From the NCBI GenBank assembly GCA_964556255.1, contig CAZKVQ010000007.1:1-64000 (forward strand): a stretch of DNA of 64,000 nucleotides, given 5' to 3'. A program made the translations under genes and the position numbers. Source of the stretch: JACJWR01 sp964556255 (GTDB lineage Bacteria > Actinomycetota > Actinomycetes > S36-B12 > UBA10799). The notes beneath the pieces are model-generated. The model saw only the letters and a list, made by a program, of their open reading frames with translations. It was not told the origin of the DNA and made no database searches. Each line of letters opens with the position of its first letter. Position 1 is the stretch's first letter. Of the stretch, positions 8,892 through 16,700 are shown in pieces.

Positions 8892-9163
8892 GGGGGGACG
8901 CTATTGGCAGTTCGCCCATCGGTGCAACACAGCACCTGTCCGGGTGTGCGCCGCAGCCCGCGGCGAGATTCGGGCGCTTCGTATGGGTCATCGAATCGAT
9001 TCGGCACCGACTCCGTGAATGACGGGGTCTGTGTCCGGGAACAGGTCCCATGTCAAGCGCCGCTGTGCGGCCTTCTAAAGGAGAGGTTCTTCCCGTCATG
9101 CGTCACAGCGCTCATTGCCGCCGCTGTGGCTGCAGTGTCGACCAACTATCCCAGGAGATTGAT

Positions 9164-9367
9164 ATGACTACGAACACGTCCCGCCGCGCTGCCTTTGTTG
9201 CGGTCGCCGCAACGGGGCTGGGCATCATCAGCCCCGACCTAGCCCATGCCGCACCCTGCGAGGCGGCGTCACTAGTTGCCCCGGCGCCCGCTCCACGCGC
9301 CGTCGACGTAGAGCCACCAGTCGCCTGCTCGACGGGTCGACCGTCAACGAACCTGGCGAACGGGTGA
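9164..9367 (+). CDS. Small secreted protein of unknown function
   Basis: 67 residues from ATG 9164, supported by CAGGAG eight bases upstream. Residues 1-30 form a signal peptide (Arg pair, hydrophobic run, AHA cleavage site before APCEAAS). The mature part is about 38 residues, rich in Ala and Pro, with two cysteines (APCEAA, VACSTG) that could form one disulfide. An in-frame upstream ATG exists but would put a Cys-rich extension before the signal. Not recognised as any family. Lies next to another small secreted protein, opposite the carbonic anhydrase gene. Confidence 0.55.
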   Translation: MTTNTSRRAAFVAVAATGLGIISPDLAHAAPCEAASLVAPAPAPRAVDVEPPVACSTGRPSTNLANG

Positions 9368-9451
9368 TGGGAACACGCCATGCGGATACGGGATCGTCTC
9401 TGCGGGCATACAGCACATAGAGACCGACTTCACACCGAACGAGGGATACCC

Positions 9452-9718
9452 GTGAACGCCAAGTTGGCGGCCGTCGCCGCCGGCGGCCTTACCGCCGCCG
9501 CAGTCCTTCTTGCACCTATCCCGGCCTCAGCCACGCCAGCTGGTGAACTCGCACCTGCTCACGGGACGTCCATCGTGTGCGAATGCCCTGGTCCCGCCAG
9601 CGCAGTTCGGCACGAGCCACTGCAACAACGGAAACATGCAGCGCAGGTCCTCAACGACGTGACCGCTCACGCAAGCCCACCTGTATTTGTGCACCACGTT
9701 GGGCATCACCACAAATAG
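9452..9718 (+). CDS. Small secreted His-rich protein of unknown function
   Basis: 88 residues from GTG 9452 with GAGGG eight bases upstream. N-terminal signal peptide ending in ASA before TPAGEL. The mature chain of about 60 residues has a Cys-Glu-Cys motif (VCECPG) and a His-rich tail (FVHHVGHHHK), a composition that suggests metal binding; this is inference only. The preceding small secreted protein is 84 bp upstream in the same direction. No family recognised. Confidence 0.5.
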   Translation: MNAKLAAVAAGGLTAAAVLLAPIPASATPAGELAPAHGTSIVCECPGPASAVRHEPLQQRKHAAQVLNDVTAHASPPVFVHHVGHHHK

Positions 9719-9867
9719 TGGCACCCCACGTCACGACGCCTCGATAATCCGGGATTCCGGCCTGCGCTCCGTGCCGCAAGCAAGGGGCGAATCGAGGGGC
9801 GATCTTGTGGCTGATCAGCACGTGCGGACTCCTCGCTCTAGTCTGGGGGCAGCCCCGAAGGAGGAGT

Positions 9868-11532
9868 ATGTCCACCAACGCCAAACCCGACCGTAGTCAC
9901 GCCATGGATCATGTGGTGCTCGTGATTTTCGAGAACCGGTCCCTTGACAACCTCCTGGGACAGCTCTACGGGCCCAACGATGGCAAGGATTTCGAGGGTG
10001 TCCTTGGCCGTGATCTGAGTAATCCGGTGCCCGAGTGGGCCGAGCATCAGCCTCCGGACGGTTCCGGTCGCGTGCCCGTTCATGTCGGTACCGACATGGA
10101 CGCCCCGAACCCGGACTCCGGCGAGGAGTACTACCACACCAACACGCAGCTCTTCGGCACGATCGACGACCACAATCGCTTTGCCGGCGCCGACGAGATG
10201 AAGGCGCCGTGGAACGCCCCGCCGGACGGTGCCGCGCCGACCATGGACGGTTTCGTAACGGACTACATCTCCTTCTTCACCTGGGAGATGGGCCGTCAAC
10301 CCAGTTATGACGAATACGCCCAGATAATGCAGTGCTACACCCCTGACCAGGTGCCTGTGCTCAACGGACTCGCTCGGGAATTCGGAGTGTTCGACCACTG
10401 GTTCTGCGAGGTGCCGTCGCAGACGTTCATGAACCGTTCGTTCTGGACTGCCGCCACCTGCACCCCCTTGCCGACGGGCGGCACGGTGAATACGCCCATT
10501 GGCCACTGGGTGCACGACAACACCGCCGAGACGATCTTCGACCGGCTCGAGTCCCTGGGGCGAACGTGGAAGGTGTACGTGGAGGGCGACACAGGCGCTT
10601 CGCTGACCGGCATCATCCACTGGCCGCGACTGCACGAGCGCTTTGCGACCAACTTCGTGCCCTTCAGCGAATTCGAGAAAGACGCGGCTGCGGGGACGCT
10701 GCCCGACTTCTCGCTCATCGAACCCAATCTGCTTGTCGGTCATGGGGACTATCACCCTGCCGCCGGGGCGGCACTGGTCAAGGGCGTGCATCTTGACGTC
10801 GATGTGCCATCGTCCATCCTTTCCGGGGAGGCGTTCCTCCAGCGCATCTACGACGCGTACCGCGGCATGCGCTCGCCGAACGGTGCCAACGTCTGGAACA
10901 CGGCCTTGCTCATCGGTTGGGATGAGCCCGGAGGCACCTATGACCATGTCCCACCGGGTCCCGTTCCGCCGCCCGAGACATCCGCTCCGGCAGGCCAGTT
11001 CGGCTTCCGCTTCGATAGGTCCGGCTATCGGGTGCCGGCGATCATGGTCTCTCCATGGGTCGAATCCGGGTCGGTGTACAACGCGGAGCACCGGCACACG
11101 TCGCTGCTCGCCACCATGCGCAAGCTGTGGCAGACCGGGGAACCCTTCACCGAACGGGACAAGAACGCCGCTGCCTTCGACTACGTTTTCAGCCGGGAGA
11201 CCCCGACGGACCCCGACGAGTGGAGCGTTCCGCGGGCCAACCCGGTACCCCAGTGGCAGATCGACTGGGAGGCCGACGACCGCACCTTGAGCAACCTCGG
11301 CAAGGTGGCGATTCCCGGACTCCTGGCCACCGCCAAGGAGAAGGGCTGGCCGATCCAACCGGAGCTCGAGGACCCGAACTTCCACCTCACGGCCCAGTTG
11401 GCCTTCCACGCCCAGCAGTTGCTGTTCAAGAAGTTCTGGCCGCAGCTCGGACCGCAGGGCGAATCACTGGAGCAGCTCCAGGCGACGGTGGCGGAAGACC
11501 TGAAGAAGGCGACCCAGCCCGAGGATGCTTGA
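9868..11532 (+). CDS. Phosphoesterase family protein (phospholipase C / acid phosphatase type)
   Basis: 554 residues from ATG 9868, preceded by AAGGAGGAGT. Belongs to the phosphoesterase superfamily that includes bacterial non-toxic phospholipases C and AcpA acid phosphatases: ENRSLDNLLG near residue 25 (metal and nucleophile region), FDHWFCEVPSQTFMNRSFW near residue 175, LIEPNLLVGHGDYHP near residue 285, IGWDEPGGTYDHVPPG near residue 350 and EHRHTSLLATM near residue 410. No signal peptide or Tat motif is visible, unusual for a family that is mostly exported, so it may act in the cytoplasm or the true start may differ. Hydrolysis of a phosphoester is expected; substrate unknown. Confidence 0.85.
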   Translation: MSTNAKPDRSHAMDHVVLVIFENRSLDNLLGQLYGPNDGKDFEGVLGRDLSNPVPEWAEHQPPDGSGRVPVHVGTDMDAPNPDSGEEYYHTNTQLFGTIDDHNRFAGADEMKAPWNAPPDGAAPTMDGFVTDYISFFTWEMGRQPSYDEYAQIMQCYTPDQVPVLNGLAREFGVFDHWFCEVPSQTFMNRSFWTAATCTPLPTGGTVNTPIGHWVHDNTAETIFDRLESLGRTWKVYVEGDTGASLTGIIHWPRLHERFATNFVPFSEFEKDAAAGTLPDFSLIEPNLLVGHGDYHPAAGAALVKGVHLDVDVPSSILSGEAFLQRIYDAYRGMRSPNGANVWNTALLIGWDEPGGTYDHVPPGPVPPPETSAPAGQFGFRFDRSGYRVPAIMVSPWVESGSVYNAEHRHTSLLATMRKLWQTGEPFTERDKNAAAFDYVFSRETPTDPDEWSVPRANPVPQWQIDWEADDRTLSNLGKVAIPGLLATAKEKGWPIQPELEDPNFHLTAQLAFHAQQLLFKKFWPQLGPQGESLEQLQATVAEDLKKATQPEDA

Positions 11533-11655
11533 GTCGGAATCGCGGTGACGCCGCAGCTGGCGGCCTAGACTGCACGTGCTCCGCGTTCGGGAGTATCTTG
11601 AAGGTAGGGATCTGGTCGAAGCAGGCGAGTGGTCGTGGGCGACGGGGGGCGGCAG

Positions 11656-12273
11656 ATGAATCGCAAGAAGAAGAACGAGGCGATCTCACAGCTCCTCGCT
11701 GAGTACGTTGGCGTGCTGCGCGGGGCCGCGGTTCTGTTCCGCGAACTCGTCAACGCCGAACCGGGGGAGCGCTCGGGGTGGCTCGAAGAGTTGCAGGGAC
11801 TCGAGACCACCGCCGACCAGATGTTCGTGGACTTGAATAGTCAGGTTCCCGACACCTTCATCACGCCGCTGGATCGGGAGGACCTCTATCGACTGGTCGA
11901 GAATCTCGATGAGGTGATCGACCATCTGGAGTTGTCCGGCGCCTTGGTAGTCGGATTCGATCTGCAGGAACTGCCGCAGGGGATTCTCGCAGGGGCCGAC
12001 AACCTCGTGACGATGAGTGAAACCGTTGCTGAGGTCGTTAACGTTCTGAAGAAACCGAAGAAGGTTGGACAGCTACTCTTCGATTTCTACAGCGATGAGT
12101 CGCAGATGGACGCCAACTACCGTTCGATGCTGTTCGAGGTGCTCCGTCCAGGAGTAGCCGATCCTATCCGTGCGATGCAGGAGACGATCCTTATCGAGGC
12201 GTTCGAAGCGGCCGCTTCGGCGCTGGAGAAACTGGTCCAAGCCCTCGGGACCACCTCGTCGAAGGAGACGTGA
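11656..12273 (+). CDS. DUF47 / PhoU-like protein
   Basis: 205 residues, mostly predicted helix, start ATG 11656 after GGGGGGC. The opening LAEYVGVLRGAAVLFRELV, the METTAD-like helix-breaking spacing, ITPLDREDLYRLVENLDEVID and LELSG segments match the DUF47 family (phosphate-transport regulator, PhoU-like helical bundle binding metal clusters). These proteins normally sit next to a Pit phosphate transporter; no Pit gene is present here. It is followed, with an overlap or short gap, by the EAL gene, so the two may be co-transcribed. Confidence 0.8.
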   Translation: MNRKKKNEAISQLLAEYVGVLRGAAVLFRELVNAEPGERSGWLEELQGLETTADQMFVDLNSQVPDTFITPLDREDLYRLVENLDEVIDHLELSGALVVGFDLQELPQGILAGADNLVTMSETVAEVVNVLKKPKKVGQLLFDFYSDESQMDANYRSMLFEVLRPGVADPIRAMQETILIEAFEAAASALEKLVQALGTTSSKET

Positions 12274-12317
12274 CAGCGCCCCAGGAGGTTGCTGGGCACT
12301 ACCATGGAGGGGTGGCA

Positions 12318-13583
12318 ATGTCGCCTTCCTTCGGCCAGGCCGACCCTTCGACCCCAGCCGCGGCGGCGGAGGACCCTACCGCGCAGATGGACTGGACCTG
12401 GTTCATACATTTCATGTCACAGGTTCGGCCGACAAGTAGCGTGACCGAGTCGGCGCGATTGTTCTGCGAGTCTGTCCGCGAACTTCCGGGCCTGGACGGC
12501 GCAATGATCATCCTTTGGCCAGTGCGCGGGCGTGAGGCCGTACACGTGACCAACTCTGGTCCTGAGATCGCGGGCTTCTCAGACGGAAGCACTTTCGCCG
12601 TGGAACGGTTGGAGTCGATCGCCGCGCTCACCGAACACGGCGCATGGTACCTCGACTTCTCGGACCCCGGAACGAGGTCGCTGGTCGGGTCCGAGTTGGT
12701 GGATGCCATCGTGCAGTCAGGGATCACCGCTTCGGCCTATGGGGGACTCACGTCCAAGGGTCAGGTGCTGGGGGTTCTGGCGATCGCCTCCACGGATCCC
12801 GATGGCGCCGCAGTCCTGTCATCGAAGCTCCCGTTGATCGAGCAGTTGGCAGGATTGGCTGGGGCCGTTCTGGGGGCGCAGGCTGAACGATTCGTGGCCG
12901 ACGAATCCCGACGGCAGGCCATTGCGGAGCTCATCGATCAGCGGGCGCTGCGGACGGTGTTCCAACCGGTGGTGAGACTGCCCAAAGCCGAGATCTGCGG
13001 CTATGAGGCCCTGACCAGATTCGACAACGGTTCACCTCCCGACGTCGTGATTGCCGAAGCCCACGAAGTCGGCCTCGGGCTAGAACTCGAGGAGTTGTGC
13101 ATCGACGTGGCGTTGCAGAGCGTCGACAGGTTGGCGCCCGGGATGTTCCTCAGCCTCAACATGTCAGCCCAGACCGTTCTCGCGGGAACCGCTGCCCGTG
13201 CGCTGGCGGCGTACGACCAGCAGATGGTCGTGGAACTGACCGAACACGCTGAGGTGACCGACTATCCGGCCGTTCGCGAAACCCTTGCGAACTACCCGAA
13301 TCTGAAACTTGCGGTGGACGATGCGGGGGCGGGTTTCGCGAGTATGCGCCACATTCTGGAGTTGGCGCCCGCCTACGTGAAGCTGGATCGCGGCCTCGTG
13401 CACAACGTGGATACCGACCCCGCGCGGGACGCACTCGTGGCTGGCATGCGTCACTTCGCGAACCTCACCGGCACGGAACTGATCGCCGAGGGTGTGGAGA
13501 CCGCCCGGGAAGCGACCGTTCTGGAATGGTTGGGAGTGGAATTGGCCCAGGGCTATTTTTTCGGCCGGCCTCAACCTCTGTGA
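12318..13583 (+). CDS. GAF-EAL domain c-di-GMP phosphodiesterase
   Basis: 421 residues from ATG 12318 (GGAGG five bases before it); an upstream GTG at 12270 overlaps the preceding stop and would add 16 residues. Residues about 35-200 form a GAF-like sensor domain; residues about 215-421 an EAL domain. The catalytic set is complete: EALTRF, LSLNMSA (Asn), VVELTEH (Glu), VDDAGAGF (two Asp), VKLDR (Lys), AEGVET (Glu) and AQGYFFGRP (Gln). It should hydrolyse c-di-GMP to pGpG in response to a GAF-bound signal. Together with the PAS-GGDEF protein at 46.5 kb and oligoribonuclease it gives a full c-di-GMP cycle in this window. Confidence 0.9.
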   Translation: MSPSFGQADPSTPAAAAEDPTAQMDWTWFIHFMSQVRPTSSVTESARLFCESVRELPGLDGAMIILWPVRGREAVHVTNSGPEIAGFSDGSTFAVERLESIAALTEHGAWYLDFSDPGTRSLVGSELVDAIVQSGITASAYGGLTSKGQVLGVLAIASTDPDGAAVLSSKLPLIEQLAGLAGAVLGAQAERFVADESRRQAIAELIDQRALRTVFQPVVRLPKAEICGYEALTRFDNGSPPDVVIAEAHEVGLGLELEELCIDVALQSVDRLAPGMFLSLNMSAQTVLAGTAARALAAYDQQMVVELTEHAEVTDYPAVRETLANYPNLKLAVDDAGAGFASMRHILELAPAYVKLDRGLVHNVDTDPARDALVAGMRHFANLTGTELIAEGVETAREATVLEWLGVELAQGYFFGRPQPL

Positions 13584-13636
13584 ACAGACGCTCCGTGGCG
13601 TTCGCCCTTGACCTGGCGCCCGGTACGCACATGCGC

Positions 13637-13642
13637 TTAGAT
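13637..13642 (+). promoter_or_regulatory. Putative -10 element of the esterase/Nif11 run
   Basis: TTAGAT followed by seven bases and the esterase ATG at 13650, fitting the leaderless pattern seen elsewhere in the window. If correct, it would drive the esterase and the overlapping Nif11-domain gene. Confidence 0.4.
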
Positions 13643-13649
13643 CGCCCGC

Positions 13650-14390
13650 ATGGAGAGCGGTTTCATCACCAGGTCGATCGTCGCCGACGGTGAGGAGCGC
13701 CGCTACCAGGTCTACATCCCGAATGACTACAACGCCGACCGCTCGTGGCCGGTCATCCTCTTCCTGCACGGTGCGGGAGAGGGCGGGCGCGACGCGTTGT
13801 TGCCAACCGAGTACCAGCTGGGCAGCGCCATTCGCCGAAATGCCGCCAAGTACCCGGGTCTGGTCGTCTTCCCGCAGGTTCCCAGCTACCAGCCGGTCTG
13901 GCTGACCCATGACGTCGACTTCGCCCTGCTCGTGCTGCGGCAGGTGCAGCAGGACTTCGCCATCGACCGCGATCGCGTCTACATAACCGGCGTCTCCACC
14001 GGCGCCAAGGCCGCTTGGCACGCCCTGTACCGGAACCCGGAACTCTTCGCGGCGGGCCTGATCGTCGCCGGAGTTGTGAGACCCAAGTTGGCCGATGGGT
14101 CGCTGAGGAACGATCCCGATCCGGTGGTCCCAGATGCCGACGGTGATCCTGCCCTGGCTTTGGCCCGAGTCCTGCGCAACACCCCGATCTGGAACTTCCA
14201 CGGGGATGACGACCCGGTGTTCCCGATCGAAGATGCCCGGGAGGTGATGGCGGCGCTGTCGCAGGCGGGGGCACCGGTGCGCTTCACCGAGCTCGAGGGC
14301 TTCGGACACGATGTCTGGGACATCGCCTACTACTCCGAGGACGTGGCGGATTGGCTGTTCGCCCAAACACGGCAGGGGCACAGGGAATGA
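13650..14390 (+). CDS. Alpha/beta hydrolase, PHB-depolymerase/feruloyl-esterase-like
   Basis: 246 residues. Alpha/beta-hydrolase fold: oxyanion region FLHGAGEGG near residue 39, nucleophile Ser in GVSTGAKAAW near residue 116, acid in FHGDDDPVFP near residue 190 and His in GFGHDVWD near residue 220. No signal peptide, so cytoplasmic. The Arg/Asp-rich middle (DGSLRNDPDPVVPDADGD) looks like a lid insertion. Its stop overlaps the start of the Nif11-domain gene (ATGA), which suggests translational coupling and a role with the adjacent peptide cluster, for example ester hydrolysis in maturation or immunity; that role is inference. Confidence 0.8.
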   Translation: MESGFITRSIVADGEERRYQVYIPNDYNADRSWPVILFLHGAGEGGRDALLPTEYQLGSAIRRNAAKYPGLVVFPQVPSYQPVWLTHDVDFALLVLRQVQQDFAIDRDRVYITGVSTGAKAAWHALYRNPELFAAGLIVAGVVRPKLADGSLRNDPDPVVPDADGDPALALARVLRNTPIWNFHGDDDPVFPIEDAREVMAALSQAGAPVRFTELEGFGHDVWDIAYYSEDVADWLFAQTRQGHRE

Positions 14391-14650
14391 CCGCCGAGCA
14401 GTTGAACGCGTTCCTGCGTCTGGTGAGCCGCGAACCCGCGCTACAGCGCAAGTTGACGCAGTGCGGTGCTGCGTCGGCGGCTGCGCTGGCCAAGGCGGCG
14501 GGTTACGACGTCGCAGTCGCAGACCTGACCCGCTACAAGGCCCGCGCCACGTCTTGGCGACTGTCGGACGAGGAGTTGGAAGTGGTCGCCGCTTGGCAGC
14601 CGAAGGAGCAGCCCTATTGGTGGCAGCACATCTGGCCTCGGGACGAGTAG
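14387..14650 (+). CDS. Nif11-domain leader-like protein
   Basis: 87 residues. Residues 1-60 match the Nif11 leader-peptide domain: AEQLNAFLRLVSREPALQRKL, then ALAKAAGYDVAVADL. The next segment, LSDEELEVVAAW, is where Nif11 precursors usually carry a double-glycine cleavage site (xxVxGG); here it is AAW, so the NHLM peptidase would not be expected to cut. The C-terminus is Trp-rich (WQPKEQPYWWQHIWPRDE). It could be a precursor with a non-canonical site, a degenerate precursor, or a stand-alone Nif11 protein that helps maturation. The start overlaps the esterase stop. It is 73 bp before the double-glycine precursor gene. Confidence 0.8.
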   Translation: MTAEQLNAFLRLVSREPALQRKLTQCGAASAAALAKAAGYDVAVADLTRYKARATSWRLSDEELEVVAAWQPKEQPYWWQHIWPRDE

Positions 14651-14723
14651 AATGGTGTAGTCACGGGCGATGGCCGAAACCAAGCGTCACCGACCCAGGT
14701 GATCGAGATGGAGGATGGTCCTG

Positions 14724-14966
14724 ATGGCGGACGATGAAAAGACCCCCGATGTGGAGAAGCTCTCCGAAGAGGATCTTGAGGCGGTGTCCGGTGGCCTAGG
14801 AGGCCCGGGCGATGGCGGTCTTGGTGAGGCCGGACTGGGCGAGGCCGGACTNNNNNNNNNNNNNNNNNNNNNNNNNNNNNNNNNNNNNNNNNNNNNNNNN
14901 NNNNNNNNNNNNNNNNNNNNNNNNNNNNNNNNNNNNNNNNNNNNNNNNNNNGGCGAGGCCATCTGA
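14724..14966 (+). CDS. Double-glycine-leader peptide precursor with GLGEA repeats (interrupted by assembly gap)
   Basis: Start ATG 14724 with GGAGG nine bases upstream (ATG 14715 is in frame but too close to it). The leader is about 24 residues, acidic, and ends KLSEEDLEAVSGG, the classic double-glycine site cut by C39 peptidase-ABC transporters. The predicted core begins LGGPGDG and continues as a GLGEA pentapeptide repeat; two full copies and part of a third are seen before a 100-N gap, and after the gap the frame closes with GEAI and a TGA. The repeat unit is 15 bp (GGACTGGGCGAGGCC), so the true number of copies is unknown. The visible core has no Cys, Ser, Thr or Asn. Not too short to be real: leader, ribosome site and export genes at 19-25 kb agree. 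Confidence 0.8.
   Translation: MADDEKTPDVEKLSEEDLEAVSGGLGGPGDGGLGEAGLGEAGXXXXXXXXXXXXXXXXXXXXXXXXXXXXXXXXXXGEAI
14852..14951. other. Assembly gap (100 N) inside the GLGEA repeat
   Basis: Run of exactly 100 N, a nominal scaffold-gap length. Both flanks carry the same 15-bp repeat, so a collapsed tandem array is the likely cause and the real length is unknown. Confidence 0.95.
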
Positions 14967-15030
14967 CGGCCCTCGCGCACGTCTCGCGCAAGTCAACGGA
15001 GACCAACTACCCGACCGTGAGACGTCGCCC

Positions 15031-15846
15031 ATGAGGTTCGGCGACATCGTCGCGCGAAGCGTCTACGGCACCACAGGCCTGCTCGCCGGGCGGGCTGACC
15101 TGGAAGCCCTTGAAGTAGCTATCCTGCACAATCTGCCGGTGCTGCGGGAGTTCCGACAGATCATGGTGGCGACCAATTACGCCGGGGTCGACCGCGGGGC
15201 GCTCTCCGATGCGAACGTCCGGCTGTGGCAGTCGTTCTTCCCCGATGTCGTGCTGATGGATTCCACCATCAACCGGGGTCATTCGATCGGCACCTCGGAC
15301 CTGGACAACGCGCTGTTCGATTCCTGCAAGTCCAGCGGAGTGCCCTGGTTGTGCAAAGGCGCCAATGACCTGTTGTTGGACGACTCGCTGCTGGACGTCA
15401 ACGTGAGGGAAGCCCAATTCCACTACCTCAATGCCGTCTCATACGCTGCCCTCCGGCAGAACGACTTCGATCTGACGAAGTTCGGCAGTGGGTTTCTCTA
15501 CCCGCAGACCACCTTCTACGCGATCGACGTCGAGGCAACCGACTACCTGGTCGACAAGGAGTTCCTCGAGCGGAGTTGGCGGATCGTGCAGCGCATACCC
15601 GACTACAACGGGCGCATCTGGGAGTACATCCCGCGGTGGTCGTGTGAATACCTCTTGCGACAGTGCGTGCTCCGCAACGGGCTGACCACCTCGCACCTGG
15701 TGAACGACGCGCAGTGGCAACAGGTGATGAGGGTGGTCGTCGAACGACAGATCGAGGACTGCAGTTTCAAGGGGCTGCGCATCAACGGCATCTGCCACGC
15801 CCAAGGTTTGGCGGATCCATCCGAAGCGCTGACCGTGGTGCCTTGA
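15031..15846 (+). CDS. Putative GT-A-fold glycosyltransferase-like protein
   Basis: 271 residues from ATG 15031, the first start after the precursor gene. The pattern FRQIMVATNYAG, then STINRGHSIGTSDLDNALFD followed by WLCKGANDLLLDDSLLD, resembles the core of GT-A nucleotide-sugar transferases (the N-G-x-G region followed by the acceptor helix and a metal site), with AND in the place of DxD. No other family is recognised. The second half has several aromatic residues and two Cys-containing segments (WSCEYLLRQC). It lies 64 bp after the precursor gene in the same direction, the closest candidate modification gene. Function as a glycosyltransferase is a tentative reading. Confidence 0.5.
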   Translation: MRFGDIVARSVYGTTGLLAGRADLEALEVAILHNLPVLREFRQIMVATNYAGVDRGALSDANVRLWQSFFPDVVLMDSTINRGHSIGTSDLDNALFDSCKSSGVPWLCKGANDLLLDDSLLDVNVREAQFHYLNAVSYAALRQNDFDLTKFGSGFLYPQTTFYAIDVEATDYLVDKEFLERSWRIVQRIPDYNGRIWEYIPRWSCEYLLRQCVLRNGLTTSHLVNDAQWQQVMRVVVERQIEDCSFKGLRINGICHAQGLADPSEALTVVP

Positions 15847-15888
15847 GCCGGATCGCCTGTTCCGTGCGCGCACGAAGCCTCGCCGAGG

Positions 15889-16626
15889 CTACAACGCGAC
15901 GGAGTCCAACTCGTCCGCGGCGAGGATGGCGTCCACGTTGAACCTGCGGCGATCGGCTATCCAGTTGCGGGTCTCCCGCTCGCCCATACTCCGTCCGGGG
16001 AAGCACGCCGACTGATGTCCGACGTGCTTGAAGAGGCTCGGGACGTGCACGGCGTAGTCCCTGCGCTGACCACCGTGGCGGTCAATGAGGACCGCCAGTC
16101 GGATGTCGCTGCAGTTCCTCCCGCCGTCATGGTAGGTGGCCTTGTGCACAATTACGCCGTCCGCACTCTCGACCTCATCGGCGAACCAATCCGCACCCAT
16201 ACACATCGCCACCGTGTCGCGGTGCAGCAGGAGGGCCTGGTTGCCCCACCAGCCGCGCCCATCGCTGCCCATCGGGCCACGCCGATAGAGGCCGCTGGGG
16301 GAGAACTCTGGCACCTCGCGCATGTCGCAGAAGGAGATCGCCGCGACGCCATCAGGGAAGCGCGACGCCGCCACCCGGAGCGGGCCCTCAGGGTCGACGA
16401 CAACATCGTCCTCCAGGAACAGCACGTGGCCGCCGGTTCGTCCGGCACGCCGGATAGCGTCGCGGGTGGCGATGGCCGCCCCGGAATCTGAATCGTCACT
16501 GTGCACCAACGGTGGGGCGATACCCTCGACCCCGGTGAAAGCCAATCGGATGTCGTTGACCAAGTCGTAGTTGCGCCGGGCAGTCGTCAGGATGACCGGC
16601 TGAATGGTCACGGTTTCACCCTTCAC
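15889..16626 (-). CDS. GT-A-fold glycosyltransferase (GT2/GT25-like)
   Basis: 245 residues from GTG 16626; a second GTG at 16611 has a better-placed GAAGG-type ribosome site and may be the real start. N-terminus VILTTARRNYDLVNDIRLAF leads to a sugar-nucleotide fold; HVLFLEDDVVVDPEGPL near residue 75 contains the DxD metal motif; the C-terminal VHVPSLFKHVGHQSAC is typical of GT25-like and related transferases. Opposite in strand to its neighbours, divergent from the GT4 gene with 75 bp between. Acceptor unknown; co-localisation suggests the exported peptide or a surface glycan. Confidence 0.7.
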   Translation of the reverse strand: MKGETVTIQPVILTTARRNYDLVNDIRLAFTGVEGIAPPLVHSDDSDSGAAIATRDAIRRAGRTGGHVLFLEDDVVVDPEGPLRVAASRFPDGVAAISFCDMREVPEFSPSGLYRRGPMGSDGRGWWGNQALLLHRDTVAMCMGADWFADEVESADGVIVHKATYHDGGRNCSDIRLAVLIDRHGGQRRDYAVHVPSLFKHVGHQSACFPGRSMGERETRNWIADRRRFNVDAILAADELDSVAL

Positions 16627-16700
16627 CTCGGGGACTCTCGAACCTCGCTATCGTAACTGAATCCATTGCGTCACTATCCACGGCGAACGAGGTCGGCGAC

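Noticed and set aside
9838..11409. 523-residue open frame antisense to the phosphoesterase
   Set aside because: Mirror frame of a high-GC gene; no ribosome site, no family motifs, and the plus-strand gene has clear motifs throughout.
13164..14381. 405-residue minus-strand open frame over the EAL and esterase genes
   Set aside because: Spans the boundary of two real genes on the other strand; no recognisable domain.
14648..14653. TAGAAT as promoter of the repeat precursor
   Set aside because: Good -10 shape, but no -35 at 16-18 bp was found, so I did not list it as a feature.
14852..14951. Masked CRISPR array or mobile element under the 100 N
   Set aside because: Flanks are a 15-bp in-frame coding repeat; no spacer-repeat alternation and no transposase or integrase gene was found in the window.
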